A model generated the notes under the pieces. The model saw only the letters and a program-made list of their open reading frames with translations, had not been told where the DNA came from and made no database searches. A stretch of 64,000 bases of DNA from Chitinophaga silvatica (lineage in GTDB: Bacteria; Bacteroidota; Bacteroidia; Chitinophagales; Chitinophagaceae): positions 248,001 to 312,000 of the forward strand of contig NZ_QPMM01000004.1 of NCBI RefSeq assembly GCF_003419895.1, given 5' to 3'. Positions 26,126-34,694 of this stretch are shown here, piece by piece (the stretch's first letter is position 1; each line of letters opens with the position of its first letter). A program made the translations under genes and the position numbers.

Positions 26126-27514
26126 TTATTGAACAGGGCCTAAAAATGTAGTGCTCAATCCCGATATCCTGTTATTCCTATCGTCATAAATTCCAACATG
26201 GATAGTGGATTTTCGCTGATGAATCATTTTTTTAGGAAGTATGATAAAGAAGGTTCCTTCTCCCTGTTCTCCGGCTTTTACATGAATAATAGGATTACCA
26301 ACCATGGTAATTGCTCCTGCCATCTCTTCTACTTTAAGATGAAGCGGGATATCGTTGCCTGTTTTATTCACAAGTTTAATTCTGTAGAGATTTGACAGGC
26401 TATCTATTCCCTGCTCCTGATACAACATACCCGGAGTGCGCATAATGGTGCCGCTTACAGGTTTTCTGCTTACCAGCATAGTAACGATAGCTCCAAGCAG
26501 TAAAATGAGAACACTGCTGTAAACTTTGAGCCTTGGAGAAAAGCGAAGTTTCTTTTTCTGGGCAATTCCATTTTCGGATGCGTAACGGATCAGGTTGATC
26601 GGCCGACCCGTTTTTGCCATCATAAAATTGCAGGCATCTATACAGGCAGTACAGTTAGTACATTCCAACTGAGTACCGTTTCGTATATCAATCCCTGTAG
26701 GGCATACCTTCACACATTGGTTACAATCTATGCAGTCGCCCAATTCGTTTTGGTCACTTTTACGGAATTTTCCCCGGGGCTCACCTCTCGTATAGTCATA
26801 GGCAACGAGAATACTGTTTTTATCGAGTAGTACACCCTGTAACCTGCCGTACGGACAAACAATCGTACAAATTTGCTCACGCATAAATGCAAACACGCCG
26901 TAGAAAACACCTGAGAAAATGATGATGGCTAAGAATCCACCCTGGTGTTCGGATAATGGGTCGGTAATAATTGCTTTAAGTTGGTCGGCTCCAATGATAT
27001 AGGCTAGGAATAAATTGGCAATAAGGAATGATAAAGTATAGAAAATGAGGTGTTTGGAAGTTTTACGGAAAATTTTATCTGCATCCCAGGGAGCTTGATT
27101 CAGGAGTTTTTGTTTAACAGCATCCCCTTCAATCCAATACTCGATTTTCCTGAAAAGCATCTCCATGAAAATAGTTTGAGGACACATCCATCCACAGAAT
27201 AGCCTACCAAACGCCATAGTAAATACGACGATAAACAAAATGAAGGCAAGCATCGCCAACCCGAAAATGAAGAAGTCCTGCGGCCAGAAAATAGAACCAA
27301 ATAAAATAAATCTGCCTTCTACTACATTGAGCAGGAATAAAGGCCTGCCATTTATAGAAATAAACGGCAGGCTACAAAAAACACTAAAATAAAGGAGGCT
27401 TACTACGCTACGGATATTATACCATTTGCCTTTCGGCTTCTGGGCGTATATCCAGTTGCGTTTGCCTTGTTTATCAACGGTGGCTATAGAATCTCTGAAT
27501 GTATTGTCTGTCAT
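26126..27514 (-). CDS. ccoG: cbb3 oxidase accessory protein CcoG, polyferredoxin
   Basis: 462 aa. Several membrane helices (residues about 35-215 and 330-352), a membrane-embedded GRLFCGWMCPQTIFMEM motif, then a soluble dicluster ferredoxin region CIDCNQCVKVCPTGIDIRNG and CTNCTACIDACN (about residues 258-293), and a C-terminal Ig-like FixG domain. CcoG (FixG/RdxA) reduces Cu(II) to Cu(I) during cbb3 assembly in characterised species. Starts 2 bp after the ccoP stop, so translation is probably coupled. Confidence 0.95.
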   Translation of the reverse strand: MTDNTFRDSIATVDKQGKRNWIYAQKPKGKWYNIRSVVSLLYFSVFCSLPFISINGRPLFLLNVVEGRFILFGSIFWPQDFFIFGLAMLAFILFIVVFTMAFGRLFCGWMCPQTIFMEMLFRKIEYWIEGDAVKQKLLNQAPWDADKIFRKTSKHLIFYTLSFLIANLFLAYIIGADQLKAIITDPLSEHQGGFLAIIIFSGVFYGVFAFMREQICTIVCPYGRLQGVLLDKNSILVAYDYTRGEPRGKFRKSDQNELGDCIDCNQCVKVCPTGIDIRNGTQLECTNCTACIDACNFMMAKTGRPINLIRYASENGIAQKKKLRFSPRLKVYSSVLILLLGAIVTMLVSRKPVSGTIMRTPGMLYQEQGIDSLSNLYRIKLVNKTGNDIPLHLKVEEMAGAITMVGNPIIHVKAGEQGEGTFFIILPKKMIHQRKSTIHVGIYDDRNNRISGLSTTFLGPVQ

Positions 27515-27516
27515 AC

Positions 27517-28560
27517 CTATTCTTTTTGTCCTTGCGGCTCTTTGGGATTAGCAGGATTAGAACCATGGATCGACTTAACAAAGCTGGCCAGCTGGGCAAG
27601 TTGTTTGGGTGAAAAATCTTCCTGCCAGGCTTTCATTCCTTTCTCTGCAACGCCGTATTTAATAGTTTTAAATACATCGTTAATCTTTCCTCCATGAAGC
27701 CAGTAATCGTCTGTAAGGTTAGGCCCAACAACTCCCTGACCCTGGGCTCCATGACAAGGGGCGCAACTAGCCACGAAAAGCTTTTGGCCAGCTGCTAATT
27801 CGCCTGCATCCGTGAGGAGGGTAACATTGTTTTCATCAATGTTGTTAGCGGCTTTTTTAAGGTATTCTTCCTTTGCAATAGCTGCCTTTTCTTCGGCAGC
27901 AGCCAATTCTTCCAGTTGATTAGGGGCTGTGTGGGAAATCTCTGTTCGCCAGGTATATACGATTCCAAATCCGATAGTGAAAATGAAGCCCCACTTCCAC
28001 CATGGAGGAGTAGGATTGTTGAGCTCTCTGATGCCATCATAATTGTGACCCATATCAGCCTCTTCTTCAGATACAGCATCCAGGGATTTGGTTCTATTTA
28101 ATCTTTCCAACCAGGTAACTCCCACCTTTTTAGTAGCTGTTTTTACCTTTTGTTTACGCTTAATACCCACAAGAAATTTTAGTGTAAATATTAAACTGAA
28201 GATTACCAGTATTTCAACCCCTAATACCGAAAGCAGAAGATAGTAGGAATAAGAGTCCAGGGTCGCGAAAATCCCTTGTGCAGAGGCCTGATTACTGAAT
28301 AATGTTAGCCCTGCTAATGCTGCAATTGCTACAAGCTTCTGCCCTTCTTTTTTGATCCGCTCTCTGTACACTTCAATTGCTCCAAGCACGGCATTTCCCA
28401 AAACAATAATTACAATGGCCAGACCTACTATCACTATCATCAGGATAATTGCAACCGGATCAAATTCCTCTGTTTTTGTCGGAGCTTCTTGTGATAAAGC
28501 AAACAGCCGTGGACTTAATAGCAGATTAGCCAGTAATAACAGTATATATGATTTTTTCAT
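27517..28560 (-). CDS. ccoP: cbb3 oxidase subunit III (CcoP), mono-heme form
   Basis: About 347 aa from the ATG at 28560, which starts a signal/anchor helix. Hydrophobic helices near residues 35-60, 75-95 and 110-135, a CcoP N-terminal motif (YDGIRELNNPTPPWWKWGF) with a further helix, then one cytochrome c domain with CAPCHG and a Met-containing GMKAW. Classical CcoP has two heme motifs; only one is present here. It passes electrons to the CcoO heme. Sits between ccoQ and ccoG. Confidence 0.9.
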   Translation of the reverse strand: MKKSYILLLLANLLLSPRLFALSQEAPTKTEEFDPVAIILMIVIVGLAIVIIVLGNAVLGAIEVYRERIKKEGQKLVAIAALAGLTLFSNQASAQGIFATLDSYSYYLLLSVLGVEILVIFSLIFTLKFLVGIKRKQKVKTATKKVGVTWLERLNRTKSLDAVSEEEADMGHNYDGIRELNNPTPPWWKWGFIFTIGFGIVYTWRTEISHTAPNQLEELAAAEEKAAIAKEEYLKKAANNIDENNVTLLTDAGELAAGQKLFVASCAPCHGAQGQGVVGPNLTDDYWLHGGKINDVFKTIKYGVAEKGMKAWQEDFSPKQLAQLASFVKSIHGSNPANPKEPQGQKE

Positions 28561-28573
28561 GTTAGTTTTTCTT

Positions 28574-28753
28574 TTACAGGGATTGAGTGTCGTCACAGTC
28601 GAGCGGTATTTTACTTATCTGATCTACCATTTTCTTATCGGCTTTGAAGGCCCAGAAAGCAGCTCCTACAAAGAAGGCAGAGAAGAGGATCAGTGAGGCC
28701 ATTGGATAAATACTTATACCAGATATTGATTCCAGATAATTGATGAATTTCAT
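28574..28753 (-). CDS. ccoQ: CcoQ/FixQ-like small subunit
   Basis: 59 aa, read directly from the DNA between ccoNO and ccoP. Begins MKFINYLESISGIS, has one membrane helix (MASLILFSAFFVGAAFWAF) and the conserved Lys-rich end (KADKKMVDQIS). Size, topology and position fit CcoQ, the small subunit that stabilises the cbb3 complex. Starts 12 bp after the ccoNO stop and ends 13 bp before the ccoP ATG. Confidence 0.8.
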   Translation of the reverse strand: MKFINYLESISGISIYPMASLILFSAFFVGAAFWAFKADKKMVDQISKIPLDCDDTQSL

Positions 28754-28765
28754 GACGATAAGTTT

Positions 28766-30940
28766 TTATGGTTTAAAGGCTCCTTCAGGCTCTGTAGAAC
28801 TTTCCTGTACAGCTTCTGCAGGTTGAGTTTTTACTTCTGCTTTAATATCTGTTCCTATACGTTGCAGGTAAGCAATAAGTGCTACGATTTCGCGATCCGG
28901 TTTGATAGGCAGTTTATCTTTTTCCAATGCCGCGGTAATTGCCAATGCCTGTTTATCCAGATCTGCGATAGCCTGTTGCTCATAGCCATCAGGGTATGGA
29001 ACTCCCAGCTTCCGCATAACATTGATCATTGCAGGTGTTTTTGCTCTGTCTACCCTTTCTTCAAACAACCATGGATACCCTGGCATGATAGAACCTGGTG
29101 ACATAGAGGTTGGGTCGAGCATGTGGTTGTAATGCCATGAATCAGGGTATTTACCACCAATACGGGCCAGATCCGGACCTGTACGTTTAGAACCCCATTG
29201 GAATGGGTGGTCGTATACAAACTCACCGGCTTTTGAATATTCACCATATCTGGCTACTTCATCACGGAAAGGACGGATCATTTGAGAGTGACAGTTATAG
29301 CATCCTTCGCGGATGTAAATATCTCTACCGTGTAGTTCCAGCGGTGTATATGGTTTTACGCTACTGATGGTAGGTATATTGCTTCTTACAAGGAATGTAG
29401 GCATCAATTCGAGTAATCCGCCAATGGCCACTACAATCAAACTAAATACCAACAGCTGAATAGGACGACGTTCGATCCAGTTATGCCAGTGTGCCTTACC
29501 ATGTGTTTCAATTACTTTAGGTAATGGTGCTGCTTCAGCTGCTTCATTGGCAATGAAACTACCGCTACGGATTGTTTTCCTCAGGTTCACCACCATTAAT
29601 ACCAGTCCACTGATGTACAGTAACCCTCCCAGTCCGCGCAATGCATACATCGGAACGATGGTAGTAACGGTTTCCATGAATTGATACTTCAGTTGTCCTT
29701 CTTCTGTAAACTGTTTCCACATCATACTTTGAGTGAATGCAGCCCAGTACATCGGAATCACGTAGAAAATAATTCCCAGGGTACCAATCCAGAAGTGAGT
29801 GTTAGCCCATTTTTTTGAGTATAACTGAGTACCGAAGAGACGTGGGATCAACCAATATAAAATACCGAAAGTGAGGAATCCATTCCAACCTAAAGCACCT
29901 ACGTGTACGTGTGCGATAGTCCAATCGGTATAGTGACTGATAGCATTCACATTTTTGAGTGACAGCATAGGGCCTTCGAATGTAGCCATACCATAGCAGG
30001 TAAGAGCTACTACAAAGAATTTCAGAATAGCATCTTCTCTTACTTTATCCCAGGCCCCGCGTAGGGTAAGTAAACCGTTGAGCATACCACCCCATGATGG
30101 AGCAATCAGCATAATACTAAAGGCAGTACCGAGGGTTTGAGCCCAGTCGGGAAGTGCGGTATATAATAAATGGTGAGGACCAGCCCAGATATAAATAAAG
30201 ATTAATGACCAGAAGTGAATGATAGACCAACGATAAGAATAAACAGGTCTGTTAGCTGCTTTAGGTACGAAATAATACATTAATCCCAGGTACGGAGTTG
30301 TAAGGAAGAAAGCTACAGCGTTGTGGCCATACCACCATTGCACAAGAGCATCCTGCACACCAGCATACCAGCTGTAGCTTTTGAATAGGGATAAAGGGAA
30401 TTCGAAAGAGTTAATTATATGTAACATGGCGATGGCTACCCAGGTTCCAATGTAGAACCATATAGCTACGTAGAGGTGAACTTCCCGCCGGCGCAGGATG
30501 GTTCCCAACATATTTGCACCAAATACTACCCAGATGAGCGTAATAGCTATATCAAACGGCCACTCAAGTTCGGCATATTCTTTACCGGTGGTATAGCCAA
30601 GAAATAAGGTAAGTGCCCCACCGGCAATAATTGTTTGCCATCCCCAGAAGTGTATTTTACTGAGTAAATCGCTGAACATACGGGTTTTACACAAACGTTG
30701 CAGCGAATAATAGACACCCATAAAAATACCATTACCAACAAAGGCAAAAATGACAGCATTGGTGTGAACTGGCCTTAGGCGTCCAAATGTAATTGGAGCA
30801 TATCCAAAATTAAGTCCGGGAAATGCTAGCTCCAATGCAGCCCACAATCCGGCCAGCATGCCTATTAATCCCCAGAAAATCGCGGCATAGGCAAACCATT
30901 TCACGGTACGGTTGTCGTAATAGAATTTTTCGAGTGACAT
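28766..30940 (-). CDS. ccoNO: Fused cbb3 oxidase subunits I and II (CcoN-CcoO)
   Basis: 724 aa. Residues about 1-475 are CcoN, the catalytic heme-copper subunit: HTNAVIFAFVGN (heme ligand His), WWYGHNAVAFFL and WAGPHHLLYT (CuB ligands), and HVHVGALGWNG (heme ligands). After a linker and an anchor helix, residues about 530-710 are CcoO, the mono-heme cytochrome c with REGCYNCHSQMIRPF and the axial Met in PGSIMPGYPWLF. Fusion of the two subunits is typical of Bacteroidota. High-affinity terminal oxidase for low oxygen. Confidence 0.97.
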   Translation of the reverse strand: MSLEKFYYDNRTVKWFAYAAIFWGLIGMLAGLWAALELAFPGLNFGYAPITFGRLRPVHTNAVIFAFVGNGIFMGVYYSLQRLCKTRMFSDLLSKIHFWGWQTIIAGGALTLFLGYTTGKEYAELEWPFDIAITLIWVVFGANMLGTILRRREVHLYVAIWFYIGTWVAIAMLHIINSFEFPLSLFKSYSWYAGVQDALVQWWYGHNAVAFFLTTPYLGLMYYFVPKAANRPVYSYRWSIIHFWSLIFIYIWAGPHHLLYTALPDWAQTLGTAFSIMLIAPSWGGMLNGLLTLRGAWDKVREDAILKFFVVALTCYGMATFEGPMLSLKNVNAISHYTDWTIAHVHVGALGWNGFLTFGILYWLIPRLFGTQLYSKKWANTHFWIGTLGIIFYVIPMYWAAFTQSMMWKQFTEEGQLKYQFMETVTTIVPMYALRGLGGLLYISGLVLMVVNLRKTIRSGSFIANEAAEAAPLPKVIETHGKAHWHNWIERRPIQLLVFSLIVVAIGGLLELMPTFLVRSNIPTISSVKPYTPLELHGRDIYIREGCYNCHSQMIRPFRDEVARYGEYSKAGEFVYDHPFQWGSKRTGPDLARIGGKYPDSWHYNHMLDPTSMSPGSIMPGYPWLFEERVDRAKTPAMINVMRKLGVPYPDGYEQQAIADLDKQALAITAALEKDKLPIKPDREIVALIAYLQRIGTDIKAEVKTQPAEAVQESSTEPEGAFKP

Positions 30941-30972
30941 TATTGGTATTTAAAAGGTTATCAGATTTTCGT

Positions 30973-31131
30973 TTATTCGTTTATGTTATCTTTCTTGTCT
31001 TCAAACAGTATCCGATGTGCCGGAGAATAATCATCTTCAAACTGGCCGGTTTTAACAGACCATATAAATGCTATCAAAAACCCTAAAGCCACGACAAGAC
31101 TTGCGCCCAGTAAGACAATGATGATATCCAT
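30973..31131 (-). CDS. ccoS: cbb3 oxidase maturation protein CcoS
   Basis: 52 aa, read directly from the DNA. One N-terminal membrane helix (IIIVLLGASLVVALGFLIAF), then the CcoS signature KTGQFEDDYSPAHRILFED. CcoS is needed to insert cofactors into the oxidase. Lies 32 bp before ccoNO and 6 bp after the cupin gene. Confidence 0.92.
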   Translation of the reverse strand: MDIIIVLLGASLVVALGFLIAFIWSVKTGQFEDDYSPAHRILFEDKKDNINE

Positions 31132-31137
31132 AGTTGA

Positions 31138-31428
31138 TTATTTAATTAATAATAATCTTGTTGTTTCCAGTGCCTGAAGTGCATGTATTTCATTTGCCTT
31201 GAACGTAAATGTATCGCCGGCATCCAGTATCGTTATTTCATCGTTTAGCATAAACGCTATTCTCCCCTCCAGAATCAATACCATCGCATTAGTAGATGAT
31301 GTATGTGGTGGAATTTGATGCCCTTGTTGAATGATCAGCAGGGTGGCGTCGAAACGTTTTGTCTTAAATAAAGCACAGCTCTTTATTTTCTCGTTTCCAT
31401 CGGCCAGTAAGACGTTTATACCTTTCAT
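31138..31428 (-). CDS. Small cupin-domain protein heading the cbb3 operon
   Basis: 96 aa, one cupin barrel: HQIPPHTSSTNAMVLILEGR (motif 1, with only some of the usual His ligands) and AGDTFTFKANEIHALQAL (motif 2, His). Such mini-cupins often sense or bind small molecules. It is the first gene after the FNR-type promoter and precedes ccoS by 6 bp. Its role in oxidase synthesis is unknown; regulation or metal binding is speculative. Confidence 0.75.
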   Translation of the reverse strand: MKGINVLLADGNEKIKSCALFKTKRFDATLLIIQQGHQIPPHTSSTNAMVLILEGRIAFMLNDEITILDAGDTFTFKANEIHALQALETTRLLLIK

Positions 31429-31481
31429 TTACAGTTTATATGAAGTAATAAATGCCACATTTAAGACAAACCTTACCCGTT

Positions 31482-31516
31482 TCGTGTAAACAACCTTTTT
31501 CAGGTTGTTTACACGA
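31482..31516. promoter_or_regulatory. Perfect 15-bp inverted repeat in the cbb3 operon leader
   Basis: TCGTGTAAACAACCT (31482-31496), 5-nt loop, and its exact complement (31502-31516). It lies between the predicted promoter (-7 box 31582-31589) and the cupin ATG (31428), so inside the roughly 150-nt leader. No T-run follows, so a terminator is unlikely; an operator or an mRNA-stabilising hairpin fits better. Confidence 0.6.
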
Positions 31517-31581
31517 CTCATTTCAAATACGGGCGAATTGAGGTTTTGCTTAGATTTTAACTTGTGTGTCTCGTGATATTA

Positions 31582-31625
31582 CAAAGGTACTGGGAGCTTA
31601 TCCCCAGTGCAATGATATTGCTCAA
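31582..31625 (-). promoter_or_regulatory. FNR-type promoter of the cupin-ccoS-ccoNOQP-GH operon
   Basis: On the minus strand the FNR-like box TTGAGCAATATCAT (31625-31612) matches TTGATnnnnATCAA at all but two symmetric positions, and TACCTTTG (31589-31582) is a -7 box. Centres are 33 bp apart, placing the box about 41 bp upstream of the expected start, the class II activator position. The box overlaps the ccoI stop codon. Confidence 0.65.
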
Positions 31626-34057
31626 TCTGAAATATGATATTTGTCAGGGATTTGCTCTAATGCCCGCTGCTGAAGACTTTTACCATACCATTCACTACAA
31701 CTGTATGTTATTATAATAATGCTTATTGAACTTGCAGGCATTAGTATTGCCGCAATCAGTGGAGATAAGATGCCTTGCACAGCGAAGTATAATCCTATGA
31801 TATTATATACTAAGGATAGAATGAAGCTGATGATAATTATTCGCTTGTTTGCTTTACAAAGTTTGATGAACGCGGAGATTGACAATAACTCTTCTGCATC
31901 CATGATACCATCACTTGCTGGTGTAAAATTGTTCCTGTTTTCTGTTAATGAAATACCTATGTCACTCTGTTTCAATGCTCCGGCATCATTTAACCCATCT
32001 CCTATCATCATTACCTTTTCGCCTTTGGCTTGTAACGATTGAATATAAGCCAGTTTATTGGCCGGAGTTTGTTCAAATAGCAGTGTAGCATGATGCCCCA
32101 TCAACTTTCTTAATTGTTGAGCAGCGTGATTGTTATCACCCGATAAAACCGATAAACCAAATTTATCCTGCAGCTGCTGAATCATTGTTTTCAGCCCTCT
32201 GCGATAGGTGTTTTTTATTGTGAAGAGCCCGCATAGTTTATCATTAATAGAAACAAATACTACACTACCATCCTGCTCTTCTTTTTTATGTGCACCAGTG
32301 AAACCGGCATTACCCAATTTGATGATTGTATTTCCAACAATTCCGCTTACCCCCTGCCCCGGTACATTCCTGAACTCTTCAACAGGCATTGGTGCAGGTA
32401 CGCCACAATATTGAACAATGGCACTACTAAGAGGGTGTGTGGATTGTATTGCTATTGCTGCAATCTTAATTTCCTCAATTGGAGTAAGAGAAGTGCCGTA
32501 ATAAATAACAGAAGTACCGGTTTTACTGGTTAGTGTACCTGTTTTATCAAATACTATATGCGTGGTAGCTGCCATATTTTCTATGGCTTGTGCATTGCGC
32601 AGATAGAGATTATTTCTACTTAAAATTCTTAGAATATGGCCGTTAGTGAATGAGGATGCAAGGAGCAAAGCACATGGACAAGCAATAATCAGGATAGCAG
32701 TAACAGAAGGCCATATACGTGCAGGTTCCGTAAAACCCCAGTAGGTAGCTGTAATTACTGCAATCAGTAATACAACCCATGTAAAATATTTACTAAGCAA
32801 ATGAACAAAAGAAATGGATTCATTTTTCTTTTCTTTTAATTCATCCCGGTTCCATAAGCTTGTCAGATAGCTTTGTGCAACTTCCTTGATAGTTAATATT
32901 TCAAGGTTCCCATTTAATTGTCTGCCACCTGCATATACTATCTCCCCGATAGATTTATTTACAGGAACTGATTCTCCGGTTACAAAACTATAATCGATAA
33001 GTGCTCCTCCTTTAACTATAATGCCGTCGGCAGGTATTAATTCATTGTTGTGAATAAGTAAAGTGTCGCCGGTTTTGATATCGGGTAATGGTGTTGGAAT
33101 TTCCTTTTCATCTTTCATTACGCTTATAGCAATAGGAAAATAGGCAGTATAATCCCGATCGAATGAAAGACCCTGGTATGTTTTATCCTGCAGGATTCTG
33201 CCTATCAGCATAAAAAATACTATGCCGGTCATAGAATCAAAGAAACCTGCATTACCATTGTATACTTCAATCAGACTACGACAGAAGGTGACCCAAACAG
33301 CTAAAACTATGGGAACATCAATGTTCAGAAATCCATGTTTAAGTCCACCCCAGGCCGATTTATAAAAAGTTTGGGCGCTATAGAACAAAACAGGCAGAGC
33401 CAGGAACAGGTTCATAAACCTGAACATATTATTGAGGTTGCCCTGTAGAAGGTCTGTAGAATCGAAGTATTCAGGGAAGCTTAGCAACATGATGTTACCA
33501 AAACAAAAGCCTGCCACCCCTAATTGGTAAATCAGTTGTTTGCTTGTTTTTGGTTTTTTATGTTGAAGATCCTGTAAACTTATATAAGGCTCATACCCTA
33601 CTGCTGTAAGCAGTTCGGCTACTCTGCGGAGGGTAATGGAATGATCAAAAATGACAAGTGCTTCCTTTTTACTAAAGTTAACGGTTACACGTTGTATGCC
33701 ATGATCGATCCTATGCAGGTTCTCGAGTAGCCAGAGGCAGGAGCTACAATGGATTTGAGGGAGATGGAAATTTACGTGTGTGCAATCATCATTTTTAAAT
33801 GAAATGAGTTGCTGACTAATTTTATCATCTTCCAGGAACGCAAATTTATCTTTCCTGGCGGCAATTCGTTGATTAATACCAGGTTGATTATTGAGATCAT
33901 AGTAGGTACAAAGACCACTTTGATTCAATATTTCAAACACGGTTTTACAACCCAGGCAGCAGAAGGTCTTATTCTGGATTGTAATATCGGTATCATTACA
34001 TTTTTCGCCACAATGGAAGCAGGTGATATTGGTTTCGGTAGAAGAGGATATGCTCAT
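31622..34057 (-). CDS. ccoI: Copper-translocating P-type ATPase CcoI (FixI)
   Basis: 811 aa. N-terminal Zn-ribbon-like region with CFHCGEKCND and CCLGCKTVF, then a heavy-metal-associated domain with CSSCLWLLENL, eight membrane helices, the metal-site CPCALLLASS, phosphorylation motif DKTGTLTSKTG and hinge MIGDGLNDAGALKQSD. The Cys-rich N-terminus and gene position identify CcoI rather than a general copper exporter; it supplies copper for CuB. Its ATG overlaps the upstream stop (TAATG), so it is translationally coupled to the hemerythrin-like gene. Confidence 0.94.
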   Translation of the reverse strand: MSISSSTETNITCFHCGEKCNDTDITIQNKTFCCLGCKTVFEILNQSGLCTYYDLNNQPGINQRIAARKDKFAFLEDDKISQQLISFKNDDCTHVNFHLPQIHCSSCLWLLENLHRIDHGIQRVTVNFSKKEALVIFDHSITLRRVAELLTAVGYEPYISLQDLQHKKPKTSKQLIYQLGVAGFCFGNIMLLSFPEYFDSTDLLQGNLNNMFRFMNLFLALPVLFYSAQTFYKSAWGGLKHGFLNIDVPIVLAVWVTFCRSLIEVYNGNAGFFDSMTGIVFFMLIGRILQDKTYQGLSFDRDYTAYFPIAISVMKDEKEIPTPLPDIKTGDTLLIHNNELIPADGIIVKGGALIDYSFVTGESVPVNKSIGEIVYAGGRQLNGNLEILTIKEVAQSYLTSLWNRDELKEKKNESISFVHLLSKYFTWVVLLIAVITATYWGFTEPARIWPSVTAILIIACPCALLLASSFTNGHILRILSRNNLYLRNAQAIENMAATTHIVFDKTGTLTSKTGTSVIYYGTSLTPIEEIKIAAIAIQSTHPLSSAIVQYCGVPAPMPVEEFRNVPGQGVSGIVGNTIIKLGNAGFTGAHKKEEQDGSVVFVSINDKLCGLFTIKNTYRRGLKTMIQQLQDKFGLSVLSGDNNHAAQQLRKLMGHHATLLFEQTPANKLAYIQSLQAKGEKVMMIGDGLNDAGALKQSDIGISLTENRNNFTPASDGIMDAEELLSISAFIKLCKANKRIIIISFILSLVYNIIGLYFAVQGILSPLIAAILMPASSISIIIITYSCSEWYGKSLQQRALEQIPDKYHISD

Positions 34058-34608
34058 TAGTCGATAATTACGTTATTAATTTCGTGCTGGGAAACAACAA
34101 TAGTATGACCCGGAATAGCAGCAGGATAAAGGATATTTTGCTCTATATAGATCCATTGCTGAATAACCTGTTCTGCAATCAGCATATCATTGACACACAG
34201 TTTATATTCGGCGCTCCAATGTTGCTGGAGTTGGTAGTTAGACGACACCTGGCGGAGTTTCTGCAAGAGCAGCAAGATTTTTTGAAATGCCTGTTGAATA
34301 CTGTCATATGCTCCGGGTTGGAGATTTTTAGTACTCTTATTTAACGCGGAAGCATTGCGGATTACGGGGAAAAGAACGGATGTTTCTTTTCGGATGAGCT
34401 GTGAGGTTTCAGTTTGCATTTTCCCAAAGAGCAGATGTTGTAAATCTGCCACTGCGGGTGCTTGTTTGTCGTCCTGTCTGTCCAGATTGAAATAAGTCAT
34501 TACCTGGTCGATCAGTTGTTGTATCGGTGCATGGAATTTATTAGCAATTACATTGCACAGGTGACCTGGTTTTAATTCGTGGTAATTGATAATAGAATAG
34601 GCGAACAT
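34057..34608 (-). CDS. Degenerate hemerythrin/RIC-like helical protein
   Basis: 183 aa, all-helical by appearance. Segments resemble the di-iron repair proteins YtfE/ScdA: KFHAPIQQLIDQVMTYF, IRKETSVLFPVI and a final YIEQNILYPAAI, which in those proteins reads H-x-E-x-N-x-L-F-P. Several His ligands are replaced (for example Tyr at the His before IEQN), so iron binding is doubtful. First gene after a promoter with two FNR-type boxes and coupled to ccoI, pointing to a role in low-oxygen or nitrosative conditions. The family call is my inference. Confidence 0.5.
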   Translation of the reverse strand: MFAYSIINYHELKPGHLCNVIANKFHAPIQQLIDQVMTYFNLDRQDDKQAPAVADLQHLLFGKMQTETSQLIRKETSVLFPVIRNASALNKSTKNLQPGAYDSIQQAFQKILLLLQKLRQVSSNYQLQQHWSAEYKLCVNDMLIAEQVIQQWIYIEQNILYPAAIPGHTIVVSQHEINNVIID

Positions 34609-34628
34609 GAAGTGGTAATTTTGTAATA

Positions 34629-34694
34629 CAAAAGTACCAGCGATGTGAGAGGAGTGCTATGATAAGCATCAAGGCGAAATATGATTTTTATCAG
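34629..34694 (-). promoter_or_regulatory. Promoter with two FNR-type boxes (hemerythrin-like/ccoI)
   Basis: Box 1 ATGATAAGCATCAA (34659-34672) and box 2 ATGATTTTTATCAG (34681-34694) both contain TGATnnnnATCA and are 22 bp apart, two helical turns. The -7 box TACTTTTG is at 34636-34629 on the minus strand; box 1 is centred 33 bp upstream of it, exactly as at 31582-31625. Box 2 overlaps the stop codon of the FNR-family gene. Confidence 0.72.
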
